A stretch of 64,000 nt of DNA, from positions 124,001-188,000 of the forward strand of contig NZ_JACSQG010000002.1 in assembly GCF_014836765.1 (NCBI RefSeq). Reading direction: 5' to 3'. Origin of the DNA: Serpens gallinarum. Its GTDB lineage: Bacteria; Pseudomonadota; Gammaproteobacteria; Pseudomonadales; Pseudomonadaceae. The notes under the pieces were generated by a model. It worked only from the letters and a program-made list of their open reading frames with translations, ran no database searches and was not told where the DNA came from. The stretch's first letter is position 1. Each line of letters opens with the position of its first letter. Shown here in pieces: positions 1 through 8,733 of the stretch. The translations under genes and the position numbers were made by a program.

Positions 1-2
1 AC

Positions 3-1043
3 TTGGCCACCATGGTGTCGCTGCTCGCCACCTTGCTGTTGCTGCGCTTTTTCTTCGAATTCATGTTCGACGGTCTGCAGCAGATCTTCGCCGCCTCCTA
101 CATCAATTTCCATCACAGCGAAATCGGCCTGGACGACCTGACCACGCTGCTCACTCTGAACCTGCTGCTGTTCGTCAAAGTGCTACTGCCGCTGGCTCTG
201 GCGCCCTTCATTGTGGTGATCTTCGGCATGATTCCCAGCGGCTGGATGTTTGCCTCGAAGAATTTTCACTTCAAACTCGACAAGATCAACCCGCTGACCG
301 GCCTGAAACGCATCGTCTCGCTGCAGAACCTCACCGACTTTCTCAAGTCGCTGCTGAAGATCATCGTGCTGATCGCCATCGCCTGGCTGCAGATGGTCTA
401 CACCCTGCCGCGGCTGATCGCCCTGCAAAAAACCGACCTGTACACCGCGATCGGCAGCGCGTTCTCGCTAACCTTCGATTTGCTGCTGACGCTGATGGCG
501 GTGTTCGTCCTGTTCGCGATGATCGACGTGCCGCTGCAGCGCTTCCTGTTCATGAAAAAAATGCGCATGACCAAGCAGGAACGCAAGGAAGAGCACAAGA
601 ACATGGAGGGCAAGCCTGAGGTCAAGGCCAAGATCAAGCAGTTGCAGCGCCAACTGGCGCAGCGGCAAATCAGTAAGGTGTTGAAAGACGCCGATGTGGT
701 GATCACCAACCCGTTGCACTACGCAGTGGCCCTCAAGTACGACACCCGCAAAGCCCAGGCGCCCTTTGTGATTGCCAAAGGGCACGACGAAACCGCGCTG
801 TTCATTCGCGAGCTGGCCGCCAAGCTGGCCATCGAAGTGGTGGAAATGCCACCGCTGGCCCGTGCGGTGTACTTCACCACCCAGGTCAATCAACAGATTC
901 CCGCACCGCTGTATCAGGCGGTCGCCCACGTACTGACGTACGTGTTGCAACTCAAGGCCTATCGACAAGGCCGGCGTAAACAGCCGGTGTTGCCGCAAGA
1001 CCTGCCCATTCCCGAAGCCCTTGCCAACCGAGTGCCATCATGA
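3..1043 (+). CDS. flhB: Flagellar type III export switch protein FlhB (5' end outside window)
   Basis: Membrane component of the flagellar export gate that switches substrate specificity after self-cleavage. Only the first roughly 30 residues are missing. The visible part has the usual four hydrophobic segments (to about residue 185 here), a charged linker (KKMRMTKQERKEEHKNMEGKPEVKAKI) split across residues 190-215, and the FlhB C-terminal domain. The cleavage site reads N-P-L-H at residues 236-239 of this frame (nt 708-719) instead of the usual N-P-T-H. The stop overlaps the flhA start by 4 bases (ATGA), so the two are one operon. The family call is firm. Assignment to a lateral or second flagellar system rests on the context described for flhA. 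Confidence 0.93.
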   Translation: MATMVSLLATLLLLRFFFEFMFDGLQQIFAASYINFHHSEIGLDDLTTLLTLNLLLFVKVLLPLALAPFIVVIFGMIPSGWMFASKNFHFKLDKINPLTGLKRIVSLQNLTDFLKSLLKIIVLIAIAWLQMVYTLPRLIALQKTDLYTAIGSAFSLTFDLLLTLMAVFVLFAMIDVPLQRFLFMKKMRMTKQERKEEHKNMEGKPEVKAKIKQLQRQLAQRQISKVLKDADVVITNPLHYAVALKYDTRKAQAPFVIAKGHDETALFIRELAAKLAIEVVEMPPLARAVYFTTQVNQQIPAPLYQAVAHVLTYVLQLKAYRQGRRKQPVLPQDLPIPEALANRVPS

Positions 1044-3136
1044 GTCTTTTGCAGCAGTTCATGCCCACCTTGCGCAGCGGCCGTATCGGCATCCCGCTGG
1101 TCGTCCTGTCCATCCTGTCGATGATCATCCTGCCGCTGCCGCCGCTGATGCTCGACATCCTGTTCACCTTTAACATCGGCATGGCGGTGCTGGTGTTGCT
1201 GGTGTGTGTATCGACCCGCACGCCGCTGGACTTCTCGCTGTTGCCTACGGTGATTCTGATCACCACGCTGCTGCGTCTGTGCCTGAACGTGGCCTCGACG
1301 CGCATCGTGTTGCTTGAAGGGCACAACGGCACCGATGCCGCGGGCAAGGTGATCGAGGCCTTCGGCGAAGTGGTGATCGGCGGCAACTTCATCGTCGGCA
1401 TGATCGTCTTCGTGATCCTCACCATCGTTAACTTCATGGTGATTACCAAGGGTGGCGAGCGCATCGCCGAGGTGACCGCGCGCTTCACCCTGGACGCATT
1501 GCCTGGCAAGCAGATGGCCATCGACGCCGACCTCAACGCCGGGCTGATCGGCCAGGACGACGCACGCAAGCGTCGCCGCGACGTGGCCAAGGAGTCCGAG
1601 TTCTACGGCGCCATGGACGGGGCGGCGAAATTCGTGCGCGGCGACGCCATCGCCGGCATCCTGATTCTGCTGATCAACCTGTTCGGCGGTTTCGCCATCG
1701 GCATGCTGGTGCATGACCTGTCCGCCGGCGACGCGTTCCGCCTGTATGCCCTGCTGAGCATCGGTGACGGCCTGGCCTCGCAGATCCCGGCCATTTTGCT
1801 GTCCACCGCGGCGGCGATCATCATCACCCGCACCAACGAGTCGGCCGACATCACCAGCCTGGTCCGTCGGCAGATGCTCGCCCAGCCGCCGGTGCTCTAC
1901 ACGGTGGCCGGCGTTATCGCCGTGCTGGCGATGATTCCCGGCATGCCGCACCTCGCGTTTTTCAGCTTCGCGGCACTGATCGGCTTTGTCGCGTGGAAAG
2001 TCTCGAAAACCCTGCCGGTGGACGAGGCGCAAAGCCTCGAGAAGATCACCGCACTGAGCCAGGACCTGCGGCAGGACAAGCCGCAGAGCCTGGCCTGGGA
2101 AGACATCCCGCTGGTCGAGCGGCTGTCCATTTCCCTGGGCTACAAACTGGTTGGCCTGGTCAACGAGGCCAGCGGCGCGCCGCTGCCACAACGGATTCGC
2201 GGCGTGCGCCAGACGTTGTCCGAGCAGCTCGGCTTCCTGCTGCCGGAAGTGCACATTCGCGACAGCCTGCGCCTGAAGGCGTCGCAGTATGCGATTTACA
2301 TCAACGGCGAGCGCATCGACGGCACCGAGCTGCACGCCGACCGGCTGATGGCCATTCCTTCGCCGCAAACCTATGGCGAGATCGACGGCATCCTCGGCAA
2401 CGACCCGGCCTACCGCATGCAAGTGGTGTGGATCGAGCCGGGCCAGAAGAGCAAGGCGCTGAACCTGGGTTATCAGGTGATCGACTGTGCCAGCGTAGTG
2501 GCCACGCACATGAACAAGATCATTCGCGAAAACCTGGGCGAGATCTTCAAGCATGACGATGTCGACCAGCTGATGCAGCGTCTCACCCTGCAGGCGCCCA
2601 AGCTCGCCGAGCACCTCAAGGGGGCGCTGAGCTATACGCAGCAGCACCGTGTCTACCGCCAGTTGCTGCAGGAAGAAGTGCCGCTGCGCGACATCGTCAC
2701 CATTGCCACCACGCTGCTGGAGTCCAGCGAAACCACAAAGGACCCGATTCTGCTGGCCTCCGACGTGCGCTATGCGCTGCGTCGCACCATCGTGTCGATG
2801 ATCGCCGGCGAGCGCAGCGAACTGGGCGTGTTCGTGTTGGAAAGCGCGCTGGAAAACACCCTGCTTGGCGCCCTGGGCATCGCCCAGCAACAGGGGCCGG
2901 TGAGCCTGGACAACATTCCCGTCGACCCGGCGCTGCTCAACCAGCTGCAGACCAGCATGCCGGTGGTCAAGGAGCGCCTGCGCAAGGATGGCCACCCGCC
3001 GGTCCTCACCGTGATGCCGCAGCTGCGCCCGCTGCTGGCCCGTTACGCACGGGTGTTCAGCCCCGGCCTGCACGTGCTTTCGCAGAACGAGATTCCTGAA
3101 AAAGTCGGTGTGAAGATTGTCGGTACGCTGGGCTAG
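1040..3136 (+). CDS. flhA: Flagellar export gate protein FlhA, probable lateral/second-system type
   Basis: Large ring protein of the flagellar type III export gate, 698 aa, the normal family length. About eight membrane helices fill residues 15-320 and contain the FHIPEP-family signature (TTLLRLCLNVASTR) and the conserved cytoplasmic loop (DALPGKQMAIDADLNAG). The remaining ~370 residues are the cytoplasmic docking domain. It overlaps flhB by 4 bases. In the polar flagellar locus of Pseudomonas, flhA is normally followed by flhF and fleN. Here it ends the cluster and meets a gene on the opposite strand. A fliMNPQR-flhB-flhA order ending at flhA is known from lateral flagellar loci such as that of Vibrio parahaemolyticus, so a second system is inferred. 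Confidence 0.92.
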   Translation: MSLLQQFMPTLRSGRIGIPLVVLSILSMIILPLPPLMLDILFTFNIGMAVLVLLVCVSTRTPLDFSLLPTVILITTLLRLCLNVASTRIVLLEGHNGTDAAGKVIEAFGEVVIGGNFIVGMIVFVILTIVNFMVITKGGERIAEVTARFTLDALPGKQMAIDADLNAGLIGQDDARKRRRDVAKESEFYGAMDGAAKFVRGDAIAGILILLINLFGGFAIGMLVHDLSAGDAFRLYALLSIGDGLASQIPAILLSTAAAIIITRTNESADITSLVRRQMLAQPPVLYTVAGVIAVLAMIPGMPHLAFFSFAALIGFVAWKVSKTLPVDEAQSLEKITALSQDLRQDKPQSLAWEDIPLVERLSISLGYKLVGLVNEASGAPLPQRIRGVRQTLSEQLGFLLPEVHIRDSLRLKASQYAIYINGERIDGTELHADRLMAIPSPQTYGEIDGILGNDPAYRMQVVWIEPGQKSKALNLGYQVIDCASVVATHMNKIIRENLGEIFKHDDVDQLMQRLTLQAPKLAEHLKGALSYTQQHRVYRQLLQEEVPLRDIVTIATTLLESSETTKDPILLASDVRYALRRTIVSMIAGERSELGVFVLESALENTLLGALGIAQQQGPVSLDNIPVDPALLNQLQTSMPVVKERLRKDGHPPVLTVMPQLRPLLARYARVFSPGLHVLSQNEIPEKVGVKIVGTLG

Positions 3137-3142
3137 TGGGTT

Positions 3143-3169
3143 GGGGTGGATGCGCTGACCATCCACCCC
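3143..3169. terminator. Hairpin between convergent flhA and PilZ genes
   Basis: A perfect 10-bp stem (GGGGTGGATG / CATCCACCCC) with a 7-base loop starts 6 bases after the flhA stop, in the gap between two convergent genes. There is no strong T-run on either side, so it may end transcription weakly or protect mRNA 3' ends. Confidence 0.5.
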
Positions 3170-3187
3170 GCCTTCACTCACGCAACG

Positions 3188-3550
3188 TCAGCGGCGTCTG
3201 GGCAGACTGGTGTCCGATAACCCCAGGGTATGGCTCAGGGACTTGACCAGGTTTTCGAAAGCCCGCGAGGACTCGGTCAGCTTCAGCCCCTGCTCATAGC
3301 CGCGGCGAAAGTTCTTGCGCGACCACTGCACGACCACCTGTATGGGGATTTCCTGCTGCGGCAGCACCTTGTTGGCCGGGATGTTGAGCTGCAGCTGATA
3401 TTCCTCGCCTGCCACCAGTGGCTCCGCACCGATCAGGCGCAGGCCTCCCAACGACACATCGGCCGCATAGCCCAGGGATTGTCCTCGGACGGTATCGATG
3501 ACATCGATCCGCAGACCTTTGATAAACGGAAAACGGCTGAACTTACGCAT
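3188..3550 (-). CDS. PilZ-domain protein (probable c-di-GMP binder)
   Basis: Small 120-aa protein made of one PilZ-like domain. It has an RxxxR pattern at residues 2-6 (RKFSR) and a DxSxxG-type motif (DVSLGG), the two elements that bind cyclic di-GMP in PilZ proteins, followed by the beta-barrel with VVVQWSRK. The RxxxR lies very close to the N terminus, so an upstream start is possible, though none is obvious. It sits convergent to flhA. The window also carries two c-di-GMP enzymes further along. A role in motility or surface behaviour is inferred only. Confidence 0.8.
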   Translation of the reverse strand: MRKFSRFPFIKGLRIDVIDTVRGQSLGYAADVSLGGLRLIGAEPLVAGEEYQLQLNIPANKVLPQQEIPIQVVVQWSRKNFRRGYEQGLKLTESSRAFENLVKSLSHTLGLSDTSLPRRR

Positions 3551-3719
3551 ATTTCGGGTCGTCTCGGCACAGAGAATACGAATAATGGCATAGGGCCTGC
3601 GCTGCTAGTCTATGCCGTTCCGCCTTCTGGGCCAAACCATGACATGGATCACCGAGCTCAGCAGTGCCTGCCGCTCGCCTGCTAGAATCGCCGGCTCGCG
3701 TTTTTCAGGCACGGTATTC

Positions 3720-5729
3720 ATGTCCCGACTCAATCCCCGCCAACAGGAAGCGGTGCACTACGTCAGCGGTCCGATGCTGGTGCTGGCGGGTGCCGGCTCC
3801 GGCAAGACCAGCGTGATCACCCGCAAGATCGCTTATCTGATCCAGCAGTGCGGCATCCAGGCCCGGCACATCGTGGCCATGACCTTCACCAACAAGGCTG
3901 CGCGCGAAATGAAAGAGCGCGTCGGCAGCCTGCTGCGTGGCAGCGAGGGCAAGGGTCTGACGGTGTCGACCTTCCACAACCTGGGCATGAACATCATCCG
4001 CAAGGAATACGCACGCCTGGGTTACAAGCCCGGCTTTTCGATCTTCGACGAGGGCGATATCAAGGCGCTGCTCAGCGACATCATGCAGAAGGAGTATGCC
4101 GGTGACGATGGCGCCGACGAGGTGAAGAATCTGATTGGCGCCTGGAAGAACGACCTGATCATGCCTGAAGAAGCCCTGGAGAGAGCGCGCAATCCCAAGG
4201 AGCAGACCGCCGCCATTGTCTACCTGCATTACCAGCGCACGCTCAAGGCGTACAACGCGGTGGACTTCGACGACCTGATTCTGCTGCCAGTGAAGCTGTT
4301 CCAGGAGCACGCCGACATCCTGGAAAAATGGCAGAACCGCATCCGCTACCTGCTGGTGGACGAATACCAGGACACCAACGCCAGTCAGTACCTGCTGGTA
4401 AAACTGCTGGTGGGACAGCGCCGCCAGTTCACCGTGGTGGGTGACGACGACCAGTCGATCTATGCCTGGCGCGGCGCGCGGCCGGAAAACCTCATGCAGT
4501 TGAAGGAGGACTATCCGTCGCTCAAGGTGGTGATGCTCGAGCAGAATTACCGCTCCACCAGCCGCATCCTCAAGTGCGCCAACATCCTCATTGCCAACAA
4601 CCCGCACGTGTTCGAAAAGCAGCTGTGGAGCGAGATGGGCCACGGCGACGAGATCCGCGTGATCCGTTGCCGCAACGAGGATGCCGAAGCCGAGCGCGTG
4701 GCCCTGGAAATCCTCACCGAGCACCTGCGCACCCAGCGCCCGTACAGCGACTTCGCCATCCTCTATCGCGGCAACTACCAGGCCAAGCTGATGGAGCTGA
4801 AGTTGCAGCACCACCAGATTCCCTATCGCCTGTCCGGCGGCACCAGTTTTTTCGCCCGCCAGGAGGTGAAGGACCTGATGAGCTACTTCCGTCTGCTGGT
4901 CAATCCGGACGACGACAACGCCTTCCTGCGGGTGATCAACGTGCCGCGCCGGGAAATCGGCTCGACCACCCTGGAAAAGCTCGGCAACTACGCCACCGAG
5001 CGCAAGATCTCCATGTACGCCGCCAGTGATGAACTCGGCCTTGCCGAGCATCTGGACAGCCGTTACACCGAGCGTCTGGGCCGTTTCAAGCGCTACATGG
5101 ACAAGCTGCGCCAGCAGTGCGCCGAAGATGACCCCATCGGCGCGCTGCGCAGCATGGTCATGGATATCGACTACGAGACCTGGCTGCGGCAGAACGCCTC
5201 CAGCGACAAGGTCGCCGAGTACCGCATGGGCAACGTCTGGTTCCTGATCGAGGCGCTGAAGAACACCCTGGAGAAGGACGAAGAGGGTGACATGACCATC
5301 GAGGACGCCATCGGCAAGCTGGTGCTGCGCGACATGCTCGAGCGCCAGCAGGAAGAGGAAGACGGCGCCGAGGGCGTGCAGATGATGACCCTGCATGCCT
5401 CCAAGGGCCTGGAATTCCCTTCGGTGTATATCCTTGGTGTGGAGGAGGAAATCCTTCCGCACCGTTCCAGCATCGAAGCCGACACCATCGAGGAAGAACG
5501 CCGCCTGGCCTATGTCGGCATCACCCGCGCCAAGCGTAACCTGACCATGACCTTCGCCGCCAAGCGCAAGCAATACGGCGAGATCATCGACTGCCTGCCA
5601 AGTCGTTTTCTCGATGAGCTGCCCAGCGAAGACCTGGTCTGGGAAGGCCAGGAAGAAGCCCCACAGGAGATCAAGGCCGCGCGCGGCAATGATGCGCTCG
5701 CCAACATGCGTGCCATGCTGAAACGATGA
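3720..5729 (+). CDS. rep: ATP-dependent DNA helicase Rep
   Basis: Superfamily 1A 3'-5' helicase that helps replication forks move through bound proteins. The 669-aa length fits Rep. Motif I is GAGSGKT near residue 25, then the TFTNKAA motif, DEYQDTN (motif II), GDDDQSIYAWRGA (motif III), QNYRS (motif IV), TLHASKGLEFPSV (motif V) and VGITRAKR (motif VI). The open frame extends upstream to 3612, but the ATG at 3720 gives the family-typical N terminus (MSRLNPRQQEAV) and is preferred. A methyltransferase gene overlaps its stop by 4 bases. A second SF1 helicase (uvrD) lies at 22125-24320; this one matches Rep better by its start and length. Confidence 0.95.
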   Translation: MSRLNPRQQEAVHYVSGPMLVLAGAGSGKTSVITRKIAYLIQQCGIQARHIVAMTFTNKAAREMKERVGSLLRGSEGKGLTVSTFHNLGMNIIRKEYARLGYKPGFSIFDEGDIKALLSDIMQKEYAGDDGADEVKNLIGAWKNDLIMPEEALERARNPKEQTAAIVYLHYQRTLKAYNAVDFDDLILLPVKLFQEHADILEKWQNRIRYLLVDEYQDTNASQYLLVKLLVGQRRQFTVVGDDDQSIYAWRGARPENLMQLKEDYPSLKVVMLEQNYRSTSRILKCANILIANNPHVFEKQLWSEMGHGDEIRVIRCRNEDAEAERVALEILTEHLRTQRPYSDFAILYRGNYQAKLMELKLQHHQIPYRLSGGTSFFARQEVKDLMSYFRLLVNPDDDNAFLRVINVPRREIGSTTLEKLGNYATERKISMYAASDELGLAEHLDSRYTERLGRFKRYMDKLRQQCAEDDPIGALRSMVMDIDYETWLRQNASSDKVAEYRMGNVWFLIEALKNTLEKDEEGDMTIEDAIGKLVLRDMLERQQEEEDGAEGVQMMTLHASKGLEFPSVYILGVEEEILPHRSSIEADTIEEERRLAYVGITRAKRNLTMTFAAKRKQYGEIIDCLPSRFLDELPSEDLVWEGQEEAPQEIKAARGNDALANMRAMLKR

Positions 5730-6349
5730 AAGACACCAGCCGTATCACCCTCGCCCATTACCAGCGCAATGCCGCCGCCTTCCGCGAAGGCACGCGCGAT
5801 CATGATGTACGACAGAACATCGAGGCGCTGCTGCGCCATTTACCGGCATTTGCACCGCTGGCCATTTTGGATTTCGGCTGCGGCCCAGGCCGGGACCTGG
5901 CCGCCTTCAAGGCGCTGGGCCACGCGCCGGTGGGCCTGGACGGCTGCGCCGACTTTGTCGCCATGGCGCGAGACGACAGCGGTTGCGAGGTGTGGCAGCA
6001 GGATTTTCTACAACTCGACCTGCCCGGCGAGCGCTTTGACGGCGTGTTCGCCAATGCCTCGTTGTTCCATATCCCTGCCGCCGACCTGCCGCGCGTGCTC
6101 GGTCAGTTGTATGCCTGCCTGAAACCCGGCGGCGCGCTGTTCAGCTCCAACCCGCGCGGCCATAACGATGAAGGCTGGCAGGGCGAGCGCTACGGCGTGT
6201 GGTACGACTGGCCACGCTGGCGCGCGTTAGTGCTCGCCGCCGGATTCAAGGAGCTGGAACACTATTACCGCCCCGCCGGTCTGCCGCGTGAACAACAGCC
6301 CTGGTTGGCCAGCGTGTGGCGCAAGCCAGCGGTTGGTTCGCAATCCTAA
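5726..6349 (+). CDS. Class I SAM-dependent methyltransferase
   Basis: 207-aa Rossmann-fold methyltransferase. Motif I (LDFGCGPGRDLAAF) binds S-adenosylmethionine and is followed by the acidic loop at GLDGC. The later F-H-I-P stretch (ASLFHIPAADLPRVL) and LKPGGALFSSNPRG are typical post-motif segments of the Methyltransf_11/25 families. The substrate cannot be told from sequence. The ATGA overlap with rep indicates co-transcription, but a functional link to the helicase is not evident. Confidence 0.82.
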   Translation: MKDTSRITLAHYQRNAAAFREGTRDHDVRQNIEALLRHLPAFAPLAILDFGCGPGRDLAAFKALGHAPVGLDGCADFVAMARDDSGCEVWQQDFLQLDLPGERFDGVFANASLFHIPAADLPRVLGQLYACLKPGGALFSSNPRGHNDEGWQGERYGVWYDWPRWRALVLAAGFKELEHYYRPAGLPREQQPWLASVWRKPAVGSQS

Positions 6350-6358
6350 CGCCAGGCA

Positions 6359-7288
6359 TTAGCCCAACGCCGTATCCAGAAACATCATTACCGCAAACCC
6401 CACCATCAGGCCGACAGTAGCCGGGGTCTGATGACCGTTGCGGTGGGTTTCCGGGATTACCTCGTGGGAGACCACGAAGATCATCGCGCCGGCAGCCAGG
6501 CCCAGACTGACCGGGTAGGCAATGGCAAACCCGCTGGAAATGCCGATGCCGAGCAATGCGCCGATGGGCTCCATGAGCCCGGAGGCTGCGGCAATCAGCA
6601 CCGAGCGCAGCATCGACTGGCCGATGGCGCGCAGGGCCAAGGCCACGGCAAGGCCTTCGGGAATGTCCTGAATGGCGATGGCGCTGGTCAGCGGCAGACC
6701 GACGGTCATATCGCCGTGGGCAAAACTTACGCCGATGGCCATGCCTTCCGGGATGTTATGCAGGGCGATGGCCAGCACGAAAAGCCAGACCCGGTTCAAA
6801 CGCACGCAATCCGGGCCGCAGGGGCCGGTGCTTTCATGTTCGTGGGGCGTGAAGTAGTCGAGGCCGAGCATCAGAAGCACGCCTAGGCCCAGGCCGATCA
6901 CCACGGTCAGCGCGGCGGCGGGCGCATTGCCAAAAATGGTTTCGGCGGCAGCCAGTCCGGGCAGAATCAGGGAAAAGGCACTGGCGGCGAGCATCATGCC
7001 GGCGGCGAAGCCGAGCATGCTGTCCTGGGTGCGGGTTGAAATGCTGGTCAGGGCGACGGCCAGTAGCGCACCCAGGGACGTGGTGACAAACCCGGCCGTG
7101 CCGCCAATGAAGGCGTAGCCGAGGTTGGTCTGGTTACCGTTGCTGACCGCGCTGTAAACACTGGCGATCACCAGGCACAGTAGTGCCAGACTGGTCCCGG
7201 CCAGCCCGAGGGCAATCACTGGATTGGCACGCGCCTGGGCGGCCCAGGCGCTGCGCAGTTCGGCAGCAAGGGTGGGAATATTAGCCAT
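6359..7288 (-). CDS. ZIP-family divalent metal transporter
   Basis: Inner-membrane metal permease of the ZIP (ZupT/GufA-like) family, 309 aa from the ATG at 7288. About eight hydrophobic segments are present. The paired metal-binding motifs are clear: HNIPEGMAIG in one helix and QDIPEGLAVAL in the next, matching the HNxPEG / xxxPEG pair of ZIP helices IV and V. A short charged loop with HEHESTGPCGPDC may also bind metal. Zinc is the likeliest substrate, but iron or manganese cannot be excluded. The open frame extends 39 codons further upstream, but that stretch does not look like a ZIP N terminus. Confidence 0.9.
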   Translation of the reverse strand: MANIPTLAAELRSAWAAQARANPVIALGLAGTSLALLCLVIASVYSAVSNGNQTNLGYAFIGGTAGFVTTSLGALLAVALTSISTRTQDSMLGFAAGMMLAASAFSLILPGLAAAETIFGNAPAAALTVVIGLGLGVLLMLGLDYFTPHEHESTGPCGPDCVRLNRVWLFVLAIALHNIPEGMAIGVSFAHGDMTVGLPLTSAIAIQDIPEGLAVALALRAIGQSMLRSVLIAAASGLMEPIGALLGIGISSGFAIAYPVSLGLAAGAMIFVVSHEVIPETHRNGHQTPATVGLMVGFAVMMFLDTALG

Positions 7289-7415
7289 GATCTGACCCGG
7301 ACTGAAAACGAGGCGCCAGTGTAACCCGAGGCATCCAGCGAGGAAGATGAGGAGCTCTGAACGGGGCGATAGGCCTAGCTTATCGTCAACGCCCCATCCC
7401 GCCAAAATGCCCTCG

Positions 7416-8366
7416 CTACAGCGCGAAGGGCAGCGCGCTGTCGGCCTGTTGGCGTGCCTCCAGCAAGCAGCGGAATTCGTCGGGATTCTTGATCAGTACG
7501 GTGCGGCCGGCATTTTCTTCCGCAGCGATCAGCCGCGACAGCCAGAAGCGCACGCAGGCGATACGCAACATGGCCGGCCAGAGTTCGGCTTCAGCCGGGG
7601 TGAAATGGCGCTGCGTCGAGTAGGCGCCCAACAGGGCCTGGGTGCGCGCCGGGTCGAGCGGACCGTCCGGCGTCGAACACCAGTCGTTCACGGTGATCGC
7701 CAAGTCGTAGAGCATCGGACCTGAGCAGGCGTTGTAAAAGTCGATCACGCCGGTCAGGTGCGTGCCTTCGAACAGCACGTTGTCGCGGAATAAATCGGCG
7801 TGCAAGTTGGCGCGAGGCAGGGTCTGCAGGCGCGGCAACAGTGCCTGGATTTCCGCCAGGGCATCGCGCAACAGCGGCAATTGTTCATCGGGCAGGCTCA
7901 GGGCCAGGCTGGGCCCTTGCTCCAGCATCCACGCCAGGCCGCGATCGCTGGGACGTTCCAGAACCCGCTCGCGGGTGGCCAGGTGCAGTTGCGCCAGCCA
8001 GTCGCCGACCTCCGCGCAATGGTGCGGATTGGGTTCGCTGACATGGCTGCCTGGCAGGCGCGGTTGCAGCAGCGCGGGTTTTTCCGCCAGAGAGCGCAGC
8101 GCCATGCCGTCGCGATCGCGCAGCGCGTAAGGCACCGCGAGATCGGCCTGGTGCAGCACATCGAGCAGCTCGATGAAAAACGGCAGATCGTCTACCGGGC
8201 CACGCTCGACCAGGGTCAGCACGAATTCGCCACCTTCCAGGCTGACAAAGAAGTTACTGTTTTCGGTGCCGGCGGCGATGCCCTGGAATTCATGCAACCG
8301 CCCCAACCCGTAGGGGGCCAGGAAGGTTTCCAGTTCGTGTTGTTCGAGTGGCGTAAAGACTGACAT
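7416..8366 (-). CDS. thrB: Homoserine kinase (phosphotransferase-fold type)
   Basis: Phosphorylates L-homoserine to O-phosphohomoserine in threonine synthesis. At 316 aa it belongs to the aminoglycoside-phosphotransferase-like class used by Pseudomonas, not the GHMP kinase class of E. coli. The catalytic loop [15 protein letters not shown] and the metal-binding GVIDFYNAC segment are intact. The N terminus ([22 protein letters not shown]) is typical of the family. The DUF2782 gene begins upstream on the same strand and ends 7 bases before this start, so the two form a short operon, as I remember from other Pseudomonas. Confidence 0.95.
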   Translation of the reverse strand: MSVFTPLEQHELETFLAPYGLGRLHEFQGIAAGTENSNFFVSLEGGEFVLTLVERGPVDDLPFFIELLDVLHQADLAVPYALRDRDGMALRSLAEKPALLQPRLPGSHVSEPNPHHCAEVGDWLAQLHLATRERVLERPSDRGLAWMLEQGPSLALSLPDEQLPLLRDALAEIQALLPRLQTLPRANLHADLFRDNVLFEGTHLTGVIDFYNACSGPMLYDLAITVNDWCSTPDGPLDPARTQALLGAYSTQRHFTPAEAELWPAMLRIACVRFWLSRLIAAEENAGRTVLIKNPDEFRCLLEARQQADSALPFAL

Positions 8367-8373
8367 GGCACAC

Positions 8374-8655
8374 CTACCAGCTGAAGATTTTCCAGGACGG
8401 GATCAGCAGGTCCGGCTGGTCGGCACGCACGAAGTTGCCGTCATCGCCATCGGCGCGTACCAGGAAATACGGCTTGCCGTTTTTCGGGGTGATCTTGATC
8501 GCATAGAGGAAGCCGTTCACACGGTACTCCTCGACGGTCCTGTCGCCCTGCTGGCGAATGGTCACGTCGGGATCGGCATCCACCGGGTCCTGGGCGAAGC
8601 CGCTCAGTGGCAACGCCAGCAGACTTGCCAGCAGCAAAGGTTTGAGAACGCGCAT
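8374..8655 (-). CDS. DUF2782 exported small protein
   Basis: 93-aa protein with a clear signal peptide ([22 protein letters not shown], cleavage likely after FAQ near residue 22). The mature part ([27 protein letters not shown]) matches DUF2782, a family of unknown function found beside thrB and polA in pseudomonads. It is divergent from polA and just upstream of thrB. Confidence 0.85.
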   Translation of the reverse strand: MRVLKPLLLASLLALPLSGFAQDPVDADPDVTIRQQGDRTVEEYRVNGFLYAIKITPKNGKPYFLVRADGDDGNFVRADQPDLLIPSWKIFSW

Positions 8656-8733
8656 GGTAACCTTGTCCCTCAGTTATCAATTCGTTGGTTCGGTCATTCT
8701 AGCGCCGGGCCCGTGCAAAAGGTTGCCCTGCAC

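Noticed and set aside
959-3181. 740-aa open frame on the minus strand across flhA
   Set aside because: Antisense shadow of a clear flhA gene. It is rich in His, Gln, Arg and Asp with no known motif, as expected from reverse reading of GC-rich codons.
3705-5573. 622-aa minus-strand frame opposite rep
   Set aside because: Same shadow effect; composition dominated by Leu, Val, His and Gln and no domain.
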